DNA of 64,000 bases from Phoronis australis (Eukaryota > Phoronida > Phoronidae). The DNA is taken from positions 248,807-312,806 of the forward strand of contig NMRA01000019.1 in the NCBI GenBank assembly GCA_002633005.1. The letters run 5' to 3'. The translations under genes were made by a program, and so were the position numbers. The first letter of the stretch is position 1. Every line of letters starts with the position of its first letter. The notes beneath the pieces were generated by a model. It saw only the letters and a program-made list of their open reading frames with translations, had not been told where the DNA came from and did no database searches. Shown one piece after another: positions 38,501 to 50,900 of this stretch.

Positions 38501-39179
38501 GTCTAGTCAATAGCTGTGCAAGTCAACTGAATGGAAAATCATGCATGGTTCTGGGCCGTGTTTAATGATTTGAGAATATGATATAGCAATGTGGCAGTTT
38601 TTAGTTGTGAGTCCTACAAAACGGATGACTTTGAGCTTACCTTAGATACGCTTGTGTACCTTATAGTCGTTAAAAGTGATGCGAACCGACGCTTTGTTTT
38701 ATTTTTAACACTCAGTGACTCGTAGGCCGGGTGAGGCGCAGGCAATGACCTACATGTATTAGGCTATATTCTCTCAGTGGCTGGACTAAATTATTTTTAG
38801 TCAGGTTCTATTTTATGGACTTCCTCCTTGAGTCACCGTGACGGTGGTCTTAGTTAAAATTAGCCTGCAGACAAAATTCTTTAGTCACGAACGATGTTAA
38901 AACATCTTATTTCACCTCGTAACAACCTCCGAAACACCAGTAATGAGTACTTAATACAACACTTTCGAAAGGGCCCCGACCGCTCAATGCAGACACATTT
39001 TACTTCATAAGCCACTTACTCAGATACCCGGTCAAAGTTCACTCCAAAGTTGCAGTCGAAAAAAGCATAATGACATTTATCTTTGGCCAGTATGCCCTAT
39101 CCGTCTGTGGGACACCAAAAAAAAAAAAAAACTCGCAATGGTCATGCGACCAATTCTGTTAATAACAAGGTTTCGTTTT
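35579..39179. other. Intergenic region with one strong hairpin
   Basis: No gene is supported. The longest frame is a 152-codon minus-strand ORF at 36830-37288; it has no recognisable domain and looks like an AT-rich chance ORF. A 54-bp hairpin lies at 37691-37744. Confidence 0.4.
37691..37744. repeat. Near-perfect 54-bp hairpin
   Basis: The left arm TAATAGCGTTCAAGTTCATG, continuing to GAACTT, is inverted as AAGTTC...TTTGAACGCTATTA around a two-base loop. Only about three mismatches occur in 26-bp arms. It is followed within 10 bases by a second perfect small hairpin, GATGCTT/AAGCATC. Confidence 0.8.
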
Positions 39180-39480
39180 TCCAGTTTCCCGGCCCGACTC
39201 GTAAATTGTCTCTTTGTCGCCGAACTATATATATTTGACCGGTCTCGCGAAATGTCGATTTCTAGTTATTGACAGTAGTTTATGAACCCGGCCCTCGGAC
39301 TGACCGACTCGCGGGCGCAACTCAGAAGGTACACTGCGGTTAATTTATGGACGAGTCGGTTTCACCACCTGGTGCCTGTGAATTCAGGCGTGTTTCCGTG
39401 ATGTGTGCCTCCTCCGTCGGCCGGAGTGCAGGTGCGTCAATCGCGTCGTTGATGAAAACACTGAGGCACTACTCAGTGAG
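39180..39480 (+). promoter_or_regulatory. CpG-rich block upstream of the 40-55 kb gene, possible promoter
   Basis: This stretch is visibly richer in C, G and CpG than its surroundings (GGCCCGACTCG, CTCGCGAAATGTCG, ACCCGGCCCTCGG, GACTCGCGGGCGCAAC). It lies 0.7-1 kb before the first candidate ATG. A TATATATATTT stretch is also present near 39226. The promoter call is inference from position and composition only. Confidence 0.2.
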
Positions 39481-39997
39481 AATTCTATGGAGGGAGGTTT
39501 CACATGGACATTTCACATAAGCGGAGGAAGTACAGTCATAAAAAATAAGCATAAACCATGAAGTTGGCGGGAAAATCTAAATACATTCTACAAATTTGCA
39601 CAAAAATTTTAGATCGGGTACTTAGGCCTAGCCTTTATACCTATAGTGACATCAAAGACGCTCTCTACGGTCTCTGGTGACATTACATATAGGCCGGCGT
39701 GCCATTGTACAAGTAACAAAGGTTACATTTTGTCCACGAGAGGGCGAAATACATAGTTTGTGCTCTTTAGTGGAAAAAGTACGTTAATCCGAACGTATTT
39801 TGCTTGTAAACTAAACCATGTAAGGCTGAAACTTGCTTTTTTGAACTTTCAAATCTGTCTCGGTAAATTATTGATGCGGACTGTTTGTGTAATTGATTCC
39901 TATGTGGTACCATGACGCTGAATGGGAAAAGTATACCTGATTTGCAATACAAAACAGACATTCATTCAGATTATACGCCGTGGCCGTCAGCTGGCCA

Positions 39998-40037
39998 GCC
40001 TGTCACTGTCACTGTCACTGTCAGTGTCAGTGACTGA
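39998..40037. repeat. Short TGTCAC/TGTCAG tandem, partly self-complementary
   Basis: Three TGTCAC units are followed by two TGTCAG units and TGACTGAG. The first and last parts are mutually inverted and could fold. It lies 150 bases upstream of the candidate start codon, probably in the 5' UTR or proximal promoter. Confidence 0.6.
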
Positions 40038-40186
40038 GTCGAGAAGACTTCTTCCTTTGTCAATTTGATATCATAGCGTCAGGCAGATCAACTACAAGAC
40101 AAGAGGAGCAAAGATATTTCTGTCTGAAAATGCAAACTGGTGCTGCTGTAAGTCCGTGTGAATGAATGTCTGTAACCTGTGTAACC

Positions 40187-41207
40187 ATGGGCATGGAAGA
40201 GGAATTTGACAGGAGTCTTGTAGACTTTTCTGTAGTCATGCTGTGTGGAACAACATTTAGTGTAAGTAGCATTCAATGGAAATTATTTCCTGACTCAATT
40301 ATTGTGTTCTGCTCGTTACGTCGTGAAAGTTGTATCAACATTTAGAGCGAACAGCCAGCGGTGATGCATGCAAAATATGGGAGTCAACCGACACTCACCT
40401 TGTTCGTTGCTGCTGTTTAATTGAAAGACAAGGTAATAAAATCATTTTCTCGAATAATGCTCCACATTTTTGTAACAAAGAAAAGATTATATTCATCATT
40501 TTAAAAACAGTACACTCATGTCACGCGCATTTCCTAATTTTTTGCACCAAGGCCATTATGAGGAGAGCTCAAGCTGAGCGATTTGGGAATATTCATGAAT
40601 ATTCATGACGAGGTTTGAACCTTTGCCCTTTGGGGGCACCTGATGATAAAAAGTGTGCTTTTTTTCTAAAAGTTGTGCCCAGCAGACTTAGTATAATTAA
40701 AGTGGTAACATATGAAACAGAAACCCCAATTAGGGCAATCGAAATAAGAACAGAGTCATGTTTTACCCAAGTGGCTGTAAGTTGACTAGAGCGTTACATT
40801 TTTGAAAGAGTGTTGTGGTTTTAAAAGATGCGCCCTGGGGGTGCAGTGCTGCAATGTACTGGTGCCTTTTTTATGTGCTGATGGCACAAAGGCACAGTCC
40901 AGGAATATCCTTGCAATTGTTAATAGTTGATGATTCATCGTCATAACTCACTGATTCAGGTCCAATCCCCAGTTTGAGAATTTATTTGACCCATCAACCA
41001 CTCCATATAAAGTGCGTTTAAGATACTCGAAGTTTGGACAAATGCATGCAAGGCAACTTCTCTGTTGTGTTTTAGGGCAAGACTGCCATCTACAGAAAGC
41101 ATTTCTCTGCCACTCATGAGCGCTTTTCAGCCACTGAACTGTTCAGTAAAATGCCCGAGTGTGGCCTCCATTATGCTGCTGGGTGTGTCGTTCAGTTGTT
41201 ACAAAAG
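40187..41207 (+). CDS. Candidate 5' exons (1-3) of the multi-exon gene continuing to 54787
   Basis: Exon 1 (40187-40261) has ATG in an ACCATGG context and ends AGT|GTAAGT. It encodes MGMEEEFDRSLVDFSVVMLC, then GTTFS. Exon 2 (40348-40432) encodes WESTDTHLVRCCCLIERQ within its 28 codons and ends before GTAATA. Exon 3 (41076-41207) encodes GKTAIYRKHFSATHERFSAT, then ELFSKMPECGLHYAAG, and ends AAG|GCAAGT, a GC-type donor. Exons 1 and 2 join in phase 0. Exons 2 and 3 are one base out of phase as written, although ...IERQ-G-KTAIYR reads naturally; this suggests an assembly error, a missed micro-exon or an unusual acceptor. A further exon near 41361-41455 (including QTAELTLSKNLTYACLNSAN) is possible. 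Domain identity unknown. Confidence 0.5.
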
Positions 41208-41997
41208 GCAAGTTCAAGGTCATGTGGAACCTTATTGATGAAACTGTGCGTTTAGCCAAATATCTACAAACCCTGGAAATGTAAATTCTGTGAAACTCGC
41301 ATAAGAGAGATTTATCCAAATGAGGCAAAATTTGACTCTTTTGAAAGATTGAGTACAGAGACTGGAACAACCAAACTGCGGAACTTACTTTAAGCAAAAA
41401 TCTGACTTATGCCTGTCTGAATTCTGCAAATTTCGATGTTCATTCTGAAGGTAAAAATCCTATTGAATTTGATTTTTTAAATTTGTACTAATCTACCATT
41501 ATTTCTTAACAAGACCATGCTTTAAAGGCACTTTCGTTTTTTTTTCAATAAGTGATAGCTACTCGTGCCAAAGCAAAATATTCGTTTAAAAGTTCCTCAC
41601 TGTTACGGAGAACAGAGCTTCATTTGAATTCGATTTGCCGTTTCTCAGATCAGAATTAAATCCTTCAAAGATTGGTTATGAATTTAACAAAAAGCATTTC
41701 AGTTTACATTTGGAGTCTCAGTAATAGTCACTCAGAGGGGTCCATTAGTAACTTACAGGGGTCTATTAGTAACTTACAGGGGTCTTGCATTGTGAAAACC
41801 AATTTTCTCCACTGAATAACCGGCATCAAACTGGTTGTCATAATGCGTGACCCTGTGTCTTTTGCCAAACTCTCTCCCCATTCTTTTATCTGCACGCCAT
41901 TGTCCCCAAAGTAAATTCTAGAGTTTGTGAAATTCACAAGAATCATCATTTGTATTTCTATGACTTTTCATTGGGAATGGCAAGGTTTTACTTCCAG

Positions 41998-44900
41998 AAT
42001 AAAAAGGTTGTCATCGACGATGATAATCTAAGTCGCCAAGTGCGTGAAGGTTACATCTTACAGATACAAAGTAAAGTGAGTATTTAGGTAAACCATTAAG
42101 CCCTGTCTACACCTGTAATAGTTCTGTAGCATTTCTGCAAAAAAACACGCAACATGTTTTGGCCTGTCCAAACTTTTTCACAACTTCTAAGAACGTGTAT
42201 TCAAATGTAACAGAAATAATGCAAGAAATTTGGAATCAGAAATAGTGAATGAAAAATGGACTGCAGGCACAGAAACCTCTGCATTGTTATTGGTGCAGGT
42301 GTTATAGTAGGAGCATTAATTAATTGAAAGAGAAAAAGAGGGAAAAATTCAGTAACCTCTTCTTTGTGAGTCTGTCTTAAGTTTGTACTCTTTTGTTGTT
42401 GTGTACAAGCTGGGACATTGCTCCCACATACAGTACCTGTGAGCTGTTCTGATGTTTTTTGTCCAATTGAAAATCTGACAGCTCTATGGGGGCTACCATT
42501 CCACATTTGTCTCAACGGTCACATGACACAAAGTTTACTTCTGATAGGTCCAATCCTAAAATATGTTTCAGGATGTTTCCAAAATATTGCTGCATATCAC
42601 GCCACACAAAAGCATGCTGCAACAAGTTCATTTTCTAGTACTGGTGTCTTTACAACTGTTTCATAAAAGTTGCCCTGTGTAGACAGGCGTTTTTGACTTT
42701 GTTGAAACTTTCAAGTTAAACGAAGAAAATAATCAATGACCATCTAAATACTGTTATCTCTTGTCTAGCTAGAATTTTTAAATTGTCTGTATACCCGGTT
42801 TTCGTTACATTTTTGTTTAGATCACAAACCGTTACGAAGTTGATTCAAAATTGTTTATTAGAGATTTTTGGTTTTACAAAACACTCACAGTTCATCACTG
42901 ATTCATCAAGCATGTCATCAGGAATTAATATAAGACACTGTCAGTGTTTTGCAAGTCCAAAAATGACTTCTCTTCAGAGTAAAAAACAAGTTGAGAACAA
43001 TTTATAGTTGTTATGGTCTAATAAAAGCAAGATTTAGTTTCTACGACAGATTGGGTTTATTGCCTCTTTAAACTTTTTGATTTTAAAACCATGGTTATAT
43101 ATAGTTTTTGTCACTTATTATCAAATGCAAAGTGTCGAAAAGGTCGTATATTTATTCTTTGTCAAATATTTTTATTTTGAAATTACCCAATTGCTATTGA
43201 TACATTCATGTAGGTTCCTCACATCCAGATAGCCTGCTTAAAGGTCACGCCCCATTTGGGCGAGTCACAGATTCATTGGTCAGCACAGACCAGATTAGCT
43301 GAGAAGGTTCTTCGAGGCGAAGACAAAGCAACCACTGTTCACAGGAAGTGGTGGAATGCATCATTTGGTAATTCAGCCATGTTACGTGAACAGAACCCTC
43401 CCCTAGTTAACAATAAGAATTCACATATCTGTAGACACTTGGAAAATAATGCTGCTTATAGAGAGACAGCTGGGCAACACAGCGTTACGATTATTGACAA
43501 TGATACTAATCGTGTATGTTTTACCACCGAAACATGTCCCTACATTTTATAAAAATTGTTGTCGTTATTCAAACTTTTCTCGTGTTCGTCAGTGCGAGAC
43601 CTTTTGATACTAATCGCTATTGCTTGAAACTGCATGAAGCCATTCACATTCAATACGCCCCTATGTTGAAAATATTCCATAAATACATTCAGTCGTGAGC
43701 AATATGTAGTTAGTGTCCATTCCTGTTACAAGCTATTAGTTGTTGCTTAGTGTAATGAATGTTCTGAATGGTTACTGACAGTTCACTTTTTCAAAATTTC
43801 GTTGCAGAATGTTCGCTAGCGAAAGTTTCATTACGTCAAAGGGCCACTCACCAAAGACCCACTGTAATTCATAGTATATGTATTTTTGGTTAGGAGTAAA
43901 GAGGATTTGAGTGAAGTTTTAAAATAGTTCATCCAATTAGTTGTTATTGTATTGGAGGCTAGAGTGCATGTGCTACTGAACAATTGTTAGAAGTATGAAC
44001 GCCTCAAACACAGTGTGTGGAAAACATTGTGTTATACAGTACTTGTGTACACAGTGGAGGAGAAAGCCCTACGATAAAGTCACGCGATTTTCAGATGGCC
44101 CGCCATTTTGGGACATGAATAAATATTTCCGAAATAAATTTTTCATAGTCCACGAAATTCGTACAAGGTCCAAAAACTGTTTTTCAATGATCCTCGAATT
44201 TCGGTATAATATTTTGACTCACTTTCTTGGTGTATGTCTGAGGGTATAAGTTTCAGAAGTATGTTTGTCTGGTGAAGCCAATTTGTCTTCTCATTCTGTA
44301 GAGGAGCCTGATTCTGGTGATGGATTTGACAAAGTGTCTTCAGTTACCACCAGTTTGGAGTATTCGACACCTTATAAGGTATTTTGGAAAATTTTTCCTG
44401 TTTTCAATGCTTTTAAATACTCATATCAGTGCTCGGTGCTTAGCTTAATGCCAACTTGCCAAATTTGTCTTCCCGAAAATCCCAGGTCCCCAAATGAAAT
44501 CTAAGGTTGCCAAAACTGACGTTGGAAGTCACCGACCAAAGAAAAGCTGTGCCGTTCTCAGCGTTATAAACAAATTACACAAATTAAATCTTCTTCCATA
44601 TCAAGTTTTCAAGTTGTCTTCCATACTTAGGACGTATGCACCGTTCAAACTCCTGCCAATGGAGAATGTGGACGATTGAATACATTGGAGGCACGTGTTT
44701 CATGGTCCGACCTTGCCTGATTTTTGTTTCCGTCTATTTACTTCCTATTGTAATTTAAGCGCATTCGATTTGTGCTTATATCTGAGGGTAGCAGATTCCC
44801 CTATTTTCATGAAATAAATGGAACAATTGTGAACCACTGCTTATGTTAGCTTAGATTGGTTTGAAACACTTGTTTTGTGACTAAAATCGCTGAGTATCAT

Positions 44901-47900
44901 TTTACATTTGGTTGTCTTGCACCATGCATTTCATATTTGCTAATGTTTTAAGTCACTGGTTTAGAGTCAGGAGGCTAGTATTTTCTGATTGTCTGCCAGC
45001 TCCTTAGGAAGGAAGGCTGTTATAGAGAAATTCTTATAAGCATCTTGGTAACATAGGATCGAGCTGTGTTGAATTAAAAGTGCTTGTGCCCTGCTGTAAT
45101 GGAATGAACTCTTCATAATGAATTTTTTATACTGAATGAAACCCACATGTGTTTTCTCCCTGTACACATTTGGAAAGATTTTGTAAGAATGATCCCCTGA
45201 CTTGTTTTTCCTTTCCACAGTCTGAGTTGTGAACCAGCCAACTTTACCCACAACGCTGCATGAACTATGAAATTGAAATTTTAATTCAGGGCCTAAGAAT
45301 GTTTACTGTGTGAGGTGTGCAGTTTGGCAAAGCTGTTAATTAATCGGCGCGGAAAGTGGTTACATCACCCCTAGCAACTATTCCAAATATTGGAGACGAA
45401 CAATACAGTGGTAGCCTGTTCACTGGCACACATTTGTTCAAACTGACAAAATTCAACAAAGCTAAGTTATTAAAATCTGAAGCTCATGCCACATCCTCTG
45501 TTAAACCATGTAACTTAGCATATTGACTTTTTTAACAATGAATAACTGGTGATTTTCCTGTTATAACATTTGCCCCAATGTAATTTCCTGCAGAGGTGTG
45601 GCAAGATGGTGTAATCAGGACTGCCTCAAGACAGTGGCACTTTCCCCCCTATTGCTGGGACCTTTTCAAATGCGCGTTCGTTAGTATACTGTCCTTTGTC
45701 CTCTGTGTTTGCTGCTAAGTTTTGGCGTAAATCAATAATTTGCTGTGATTAGTGTCAAAAAGAGTATTTAATCACCAAAAAATCGATCAAGATGCCTTTA
45801 ACATGTTTCTTGTGTACAACTGTCTCTTGTACAGTTTGAGGTGCCGTGTCTGTTTATGGAGTTTGCTGCCCTGCTTAATGAGGAAGGTCATCTGGCTACT
45901 GGTATTGTGGAGGCTCTCAGAACGTGGACCACTACATACCCCTATGGAAGGTTGTGTGTCATGCAGAAAGGTCAGTTTTGATGTAACTTGGAAAAGTGTG
46001 TGAGCATTACTAGTTGCTGACAAAGCTTTGTGAAGCAAGGAGTAGTTTTAGTAATTAAAAATTTACTGTCAAGGAGAGCAAATAGTGTCATAATTGTGTA
46101 CTTCGTGTCAAATTTTGTTTTTAATTTTTAACATTAAAATGATTTGTTCGAAAAGATAGCTTGTCACACAAATAACACATCCAAAGATGCATGGATTAAT
46201 CAAGCTTTTGTGGAAGTTATGGTGAAAATTTATTGTGAAGTGTTCACAAACAGCTTGCTCCTCTAAAACATAACTTTAAGTATATTTTGTTCCTCTAAAA
46301 CATAGTATACTTTGTTCCTCTAAAACATAACTTTAAGTATATTTTGTTCCTCTAAAACATAGTATACTTTGTTCCTCTAAAACATAACTTTAAGTATATT
46401 TATTTCTCTAAAACATAACTTTATGTGTACTTTGTTCTTCTAAAACATTAAGTGTATTTGATTTGTAACACCAAGTTCAGACTGTTGTGGATCACATTCA
46501 TTAGGGGCTGTTTACTAGTGTGCTTGGTTGCTGGCTAAATCGTGAAACCCAAGATAAACCTTTTCTCTCACTTATCTATCTAGTGAATTGTCTTGCGTGT
46601 TCTCGTTGAACTCTCAAGGTAGAAGCCGTCTTTAACGCGCTAATGGTCTGTTTTTCAGTTGATGATGGTCTCAGTGAGGACCAGGTGGTGGCGCTTGTGA
46701 ACCGTCTATCGACCCAAGTCCCTTCTACCCCGTTCTATCTTCTGCTGTCTAATCACGACAGGTGTCGTACGAACATAGACCCATTAATGGCCGACATGAT
46801 GCTTCTGCACAGACTCCACTTGTGTGACTTTCAGCATAAAGTGAGTAGAATAAAGATTTTTGTTTTCTAGCAGTCACATTTCAACATTGTTGTTAAAAAG
46901 TGTTATTATTATTTAGGTATGAGCAGACTTGTTTAAACATTCTCATTGAAAACTATTGCGTGCAAGCATTCATGTTTCAATGTTCTCATTAAATACAAAC
47001 AAAAAGAAAACAAAAAAAATGACCCATTATTCCGCGTCATGATGGCTGGGCGCAATTGGGATTTCATGCAATAGAGGTTGCATAAAAATTGAATTGAGTG
47101 TCATAGTAGTCATCTGTCAAGACGGCTCATTTAACAGAAAGCTAACAATAAAAATGTAAAAGCTCTTCGCTCTTCCTATAGTTTGGACGTAATCATGAAC
47201 AAACTTGATATTTTTAAACTGATGCACCGCACGATAAACATAGATGACCATTACACTATAACTCGATCATCTGTTGCAAAATAACTACACGTGAATTAAT
47301 CGTTTAGTAAGAGTGGTCGTGCTTGCAAAATGCACAACCACATTAAAGTGTTCGTGAGGACAATCCAGACCTCTACAGACATGTGTTGATCCTACGCATG
47401 TCCTTTTTGAATTGGTTGCCAGGATTGTGCGAGATTGTTCGAGATAATGATTTTGCGATGACAGAGTTGTAGATTCAGGCATTGTTTATATACTGTGGTT
47501 GAACATTTGCTAAGAGCTGTCTACAAACACAAAACTTTAAGTGATCGAAAGGTATTGCAGTAAAATGTTCACGGCTGTCACTGCGGCATCAAAAATCTTT
47601 AGTACTATGGCAATACACAGTTATGAATGATGATTATAATCATATTGTTTACATCATGTCGCTAATTGCGCTGTACACGTGAACATTGGAAATTAGGTCA
47701 ACGTTCTTGGTTAGTCTTTCACAATGTGCGGACCATTGTGTGTTAAGAGATTACGGCTGTTATGATGCATCATTTCAGCGAAATTAAGTGGAAAAAATTT
47801 ACAAGTGGAATTGACTGTCATGACAAGGAAACAATAGTCTGGTCAGCACACCATCTGTTGGCCACGTCATGTGACTTAATGAATTTAAGTCTATGGCAGA

Positions 47901-50900
47901 AATCTTAACGTATTCGTTAGGTCGCGTGATGTGGCCAACAGCTGCCGTGCTGACCAGACTTAAAAATGTTTGCAATACGGTTTGTGTTGACTTATTATAC
48001 TTTGCTGTACTCTTTGTATTGGTTAAGACTTCACCTAGTGTCAGTGGAGACTTAGCGGAAATTCCGTCAGGAACTTGACAACGGCACCTCCTCATAACGT
48101 GGAGTTGACCTCATGACCCCACAGATCTGAATGTTTGTTTAACCACAAAAGCCACTGACCACTTTTTGTGACCATTTGGTGAACTGAAAATTCTGTTAAG
48201 CTTCATAATTCGATCTGTTCTTATCTAGCGGTAAACATGCTTATGCTTTCGTTTTTTTCAGGGTTCGCTGTATTGTGGTACACTTACAGACAGTAATCAT
48301 GTTCTGAAGTCCTGTGCATTAAAATGTCTCAAAGCAAAATTGTTGCTCAAGGATCCCACTGTGGTAAGATTTCGTCATCCAAACTGATTTTCCTTGATTT
48401 GAAACTTTGCTCTCAACATACAGACAGTATGTTGCCTGGACTGTGTAGAATAGACCCACAACTCTTGCAAAACATTTGCTGCTCGAGATCTTTGCTTATG
48501 GAAGGAAAACAGTGAATCCTATCCCATAAGTCAACATTGCAACCTAACCATCTATTCACTTCTTCTGTGGCCACCATTTTGCAAGGGTACGCTACTAAGC
48601 TCCCAATTATACTCACGAAGCACTTGCCTTTCATTTGCGTGATTTTGCGTTGTCTTACTTTTTCACAAGGCTCTCGGCTCTGCACAATGCAGTCCTGGTA
48701 ATAGCACCCCTTTGAGCCTGATTAAATGTACTTTTGCCCTTTTTCTTCGAAAATGGAATGCTCCCATCCACTCTTCTTAGTCAGCATTCTGTCCCCCTTT
48801 TGACTAGAAGTGCTTGGACAGGGAAAGGGCACAGGCAGATTTTTAGATCAAATTAGTGCATCTTTACCTCAAAACCTGCTGGAGTATTAACAAAAGGTAC
48901 ATGGATATGGTTTAACAAGATGGCTGCTTGATATGGATTTTCTGCTCCAACTTCTATTGTGATAGAAGCTATGTAATCTCTGCTTTAACCTTGGTGCATT
49001 TCTCGTCGTGTCCACCATGACATTTCAATAAGTCTTGGACGCAAGTGAATGGTAAACATGAAGAATGTGCTTTAGAAAGTGCAATCTGCCAGACGGTAAG
49101 TCTGTTGGCCATTTATGGACATTCATACACCTTGCTGATTCACCCAAGTGAATCTGCCTATCATTTATTTTACAAATATTTTGCACAATCTGTGATTTCA
49201 CTTAGTTTATTTTATGATTACTGTACTTTCAGATCACCAGCATTGGTCAGCCCTGTGATGTGACACTGCCCGACGTTTTAAGATATGTTGTATTTACAAG
49301 TGGAGATGATGATCTATTACCCACAATTCCGTTCTTCTCTCGTGTAACTCCCTGCAATCTTGTCTTCCAATGCACTGTTGATCAGTACCGTCGGATCTTC
49401 TTGATATGCTCATCTTATCAGAGTCTTGAAAGGTATTCTGTGCCTTAAATGTTTTGTTTCATTTTGTAGGATACTGTCCTGCTATGTTTTAGAACTTTGC
49501 ACTCAAATAGTTGCACTCCATGAAACATTCTCTGCTAAAAATATGTAGCACGGTAAAGATGTGTCTATATCTGGAGTGTGTATAGTGAACCTTAGCAGTT
49601 CATTCTTGGTCAAGGCCATACTCTACACAGTAGCTTACCATTCAGGTCAAGCCAGCGTATTGAGCCTGGTCTTGAACAATAACTGACTGCCAGTATGGAT
49701 CATAGACAACAGATTCGCAACTCCGATATTTTCTTGCGAAATATGCTAGAGAAGGCCCCACCCTCTATACACAGCAAACACGCCTTCTGGTTGGTGTATT
49801 GTGACGGCAAATACTTGCTTCTATTTTACTGTCCAGTACAACAAAAAAAAAATTTCGGTATTGAAATGCTGTTCAAAGTCTTCCAATAGTAGAACTCTTG
49901 ATATAGTGAATACTTTTGGCAATGCTACCAGACCACCAGACGTACTTGGCGGAAGTGAAATGTGCTATGCATGCCAGGTGTTGCTAGAGAATAGTGATGT
50001 CATGGCTTAGGTGCAAGATCACAGATTTCGTCCTTTGAAAATATACCGAGTTGGCAGTCCATGTACTATATTCTTTGGTGTCAGCTCTTTCCAAGTTGAG
50101 CCCAGTTTCATTACTGTGTATAAGGGTTCTCAATCAAAAGTCATTTCTGACAGAATGTCAGTCCATGGCAGTTTTCAACTCACAGAGGAAGGTTTTGTAA
50201 ACCTACAGTCGCTGTCCATGAAGCAGTGGCTGCTAAAACATCTTGTATCAGTTGTGTTTATATTTGAAGACCGTGTTGTGTCGTGCATTTTTAACAATTC
50301 CTTTCGAAATTGCTGTTGGTGACCTGAGTAAAGACCCTGCATGGAGTTTTAAATGTTTTCATGTTTATATACTCAATGAAATGTTGTTGTATCAGAAGTA
50401 TCTTCTAATAGGCATTACATTTGTCTGGTAAATAAAGTTGTTGTATTGTTTCTGTATTTTAGGTATAATGCTCTGTACGCGTCCAGCTGCAGTAAACATA
50501 ATGAACCCAGCAAGTTTGCGCAGACATGTGGAGCCATGCGAACAACATTACCTGCCTCTAGAAATGCTGGTGCTAGAAAGCGTCTTCCAACTTGGATGTT
50601 ACCTGTTAGTGAAAGACCAGAGCATCAGGAAAATAGTAAAAAAACAAGAGCCAAAAACCAAGAATCAAGTCGAACGAGCAGTGACAGTGATCTTAAGAGG
50701 AAAGAAGAGACTGCAAAACGTTCTAAGACTGGTGCTAAATATGAAGGTTTACCAAAGAACAGGATTGTTCGAGTGCACAAACGTCGCCGTGTTCAAAGAC
50801 TTGAGTTTGTTAGTTCAGACTCAGACTCAGGATCAAAATTTGATGATTTCAACAAAACCATGCATCAGATGTCAACAAAGTCGAAACGGTTTGAGAAAGA

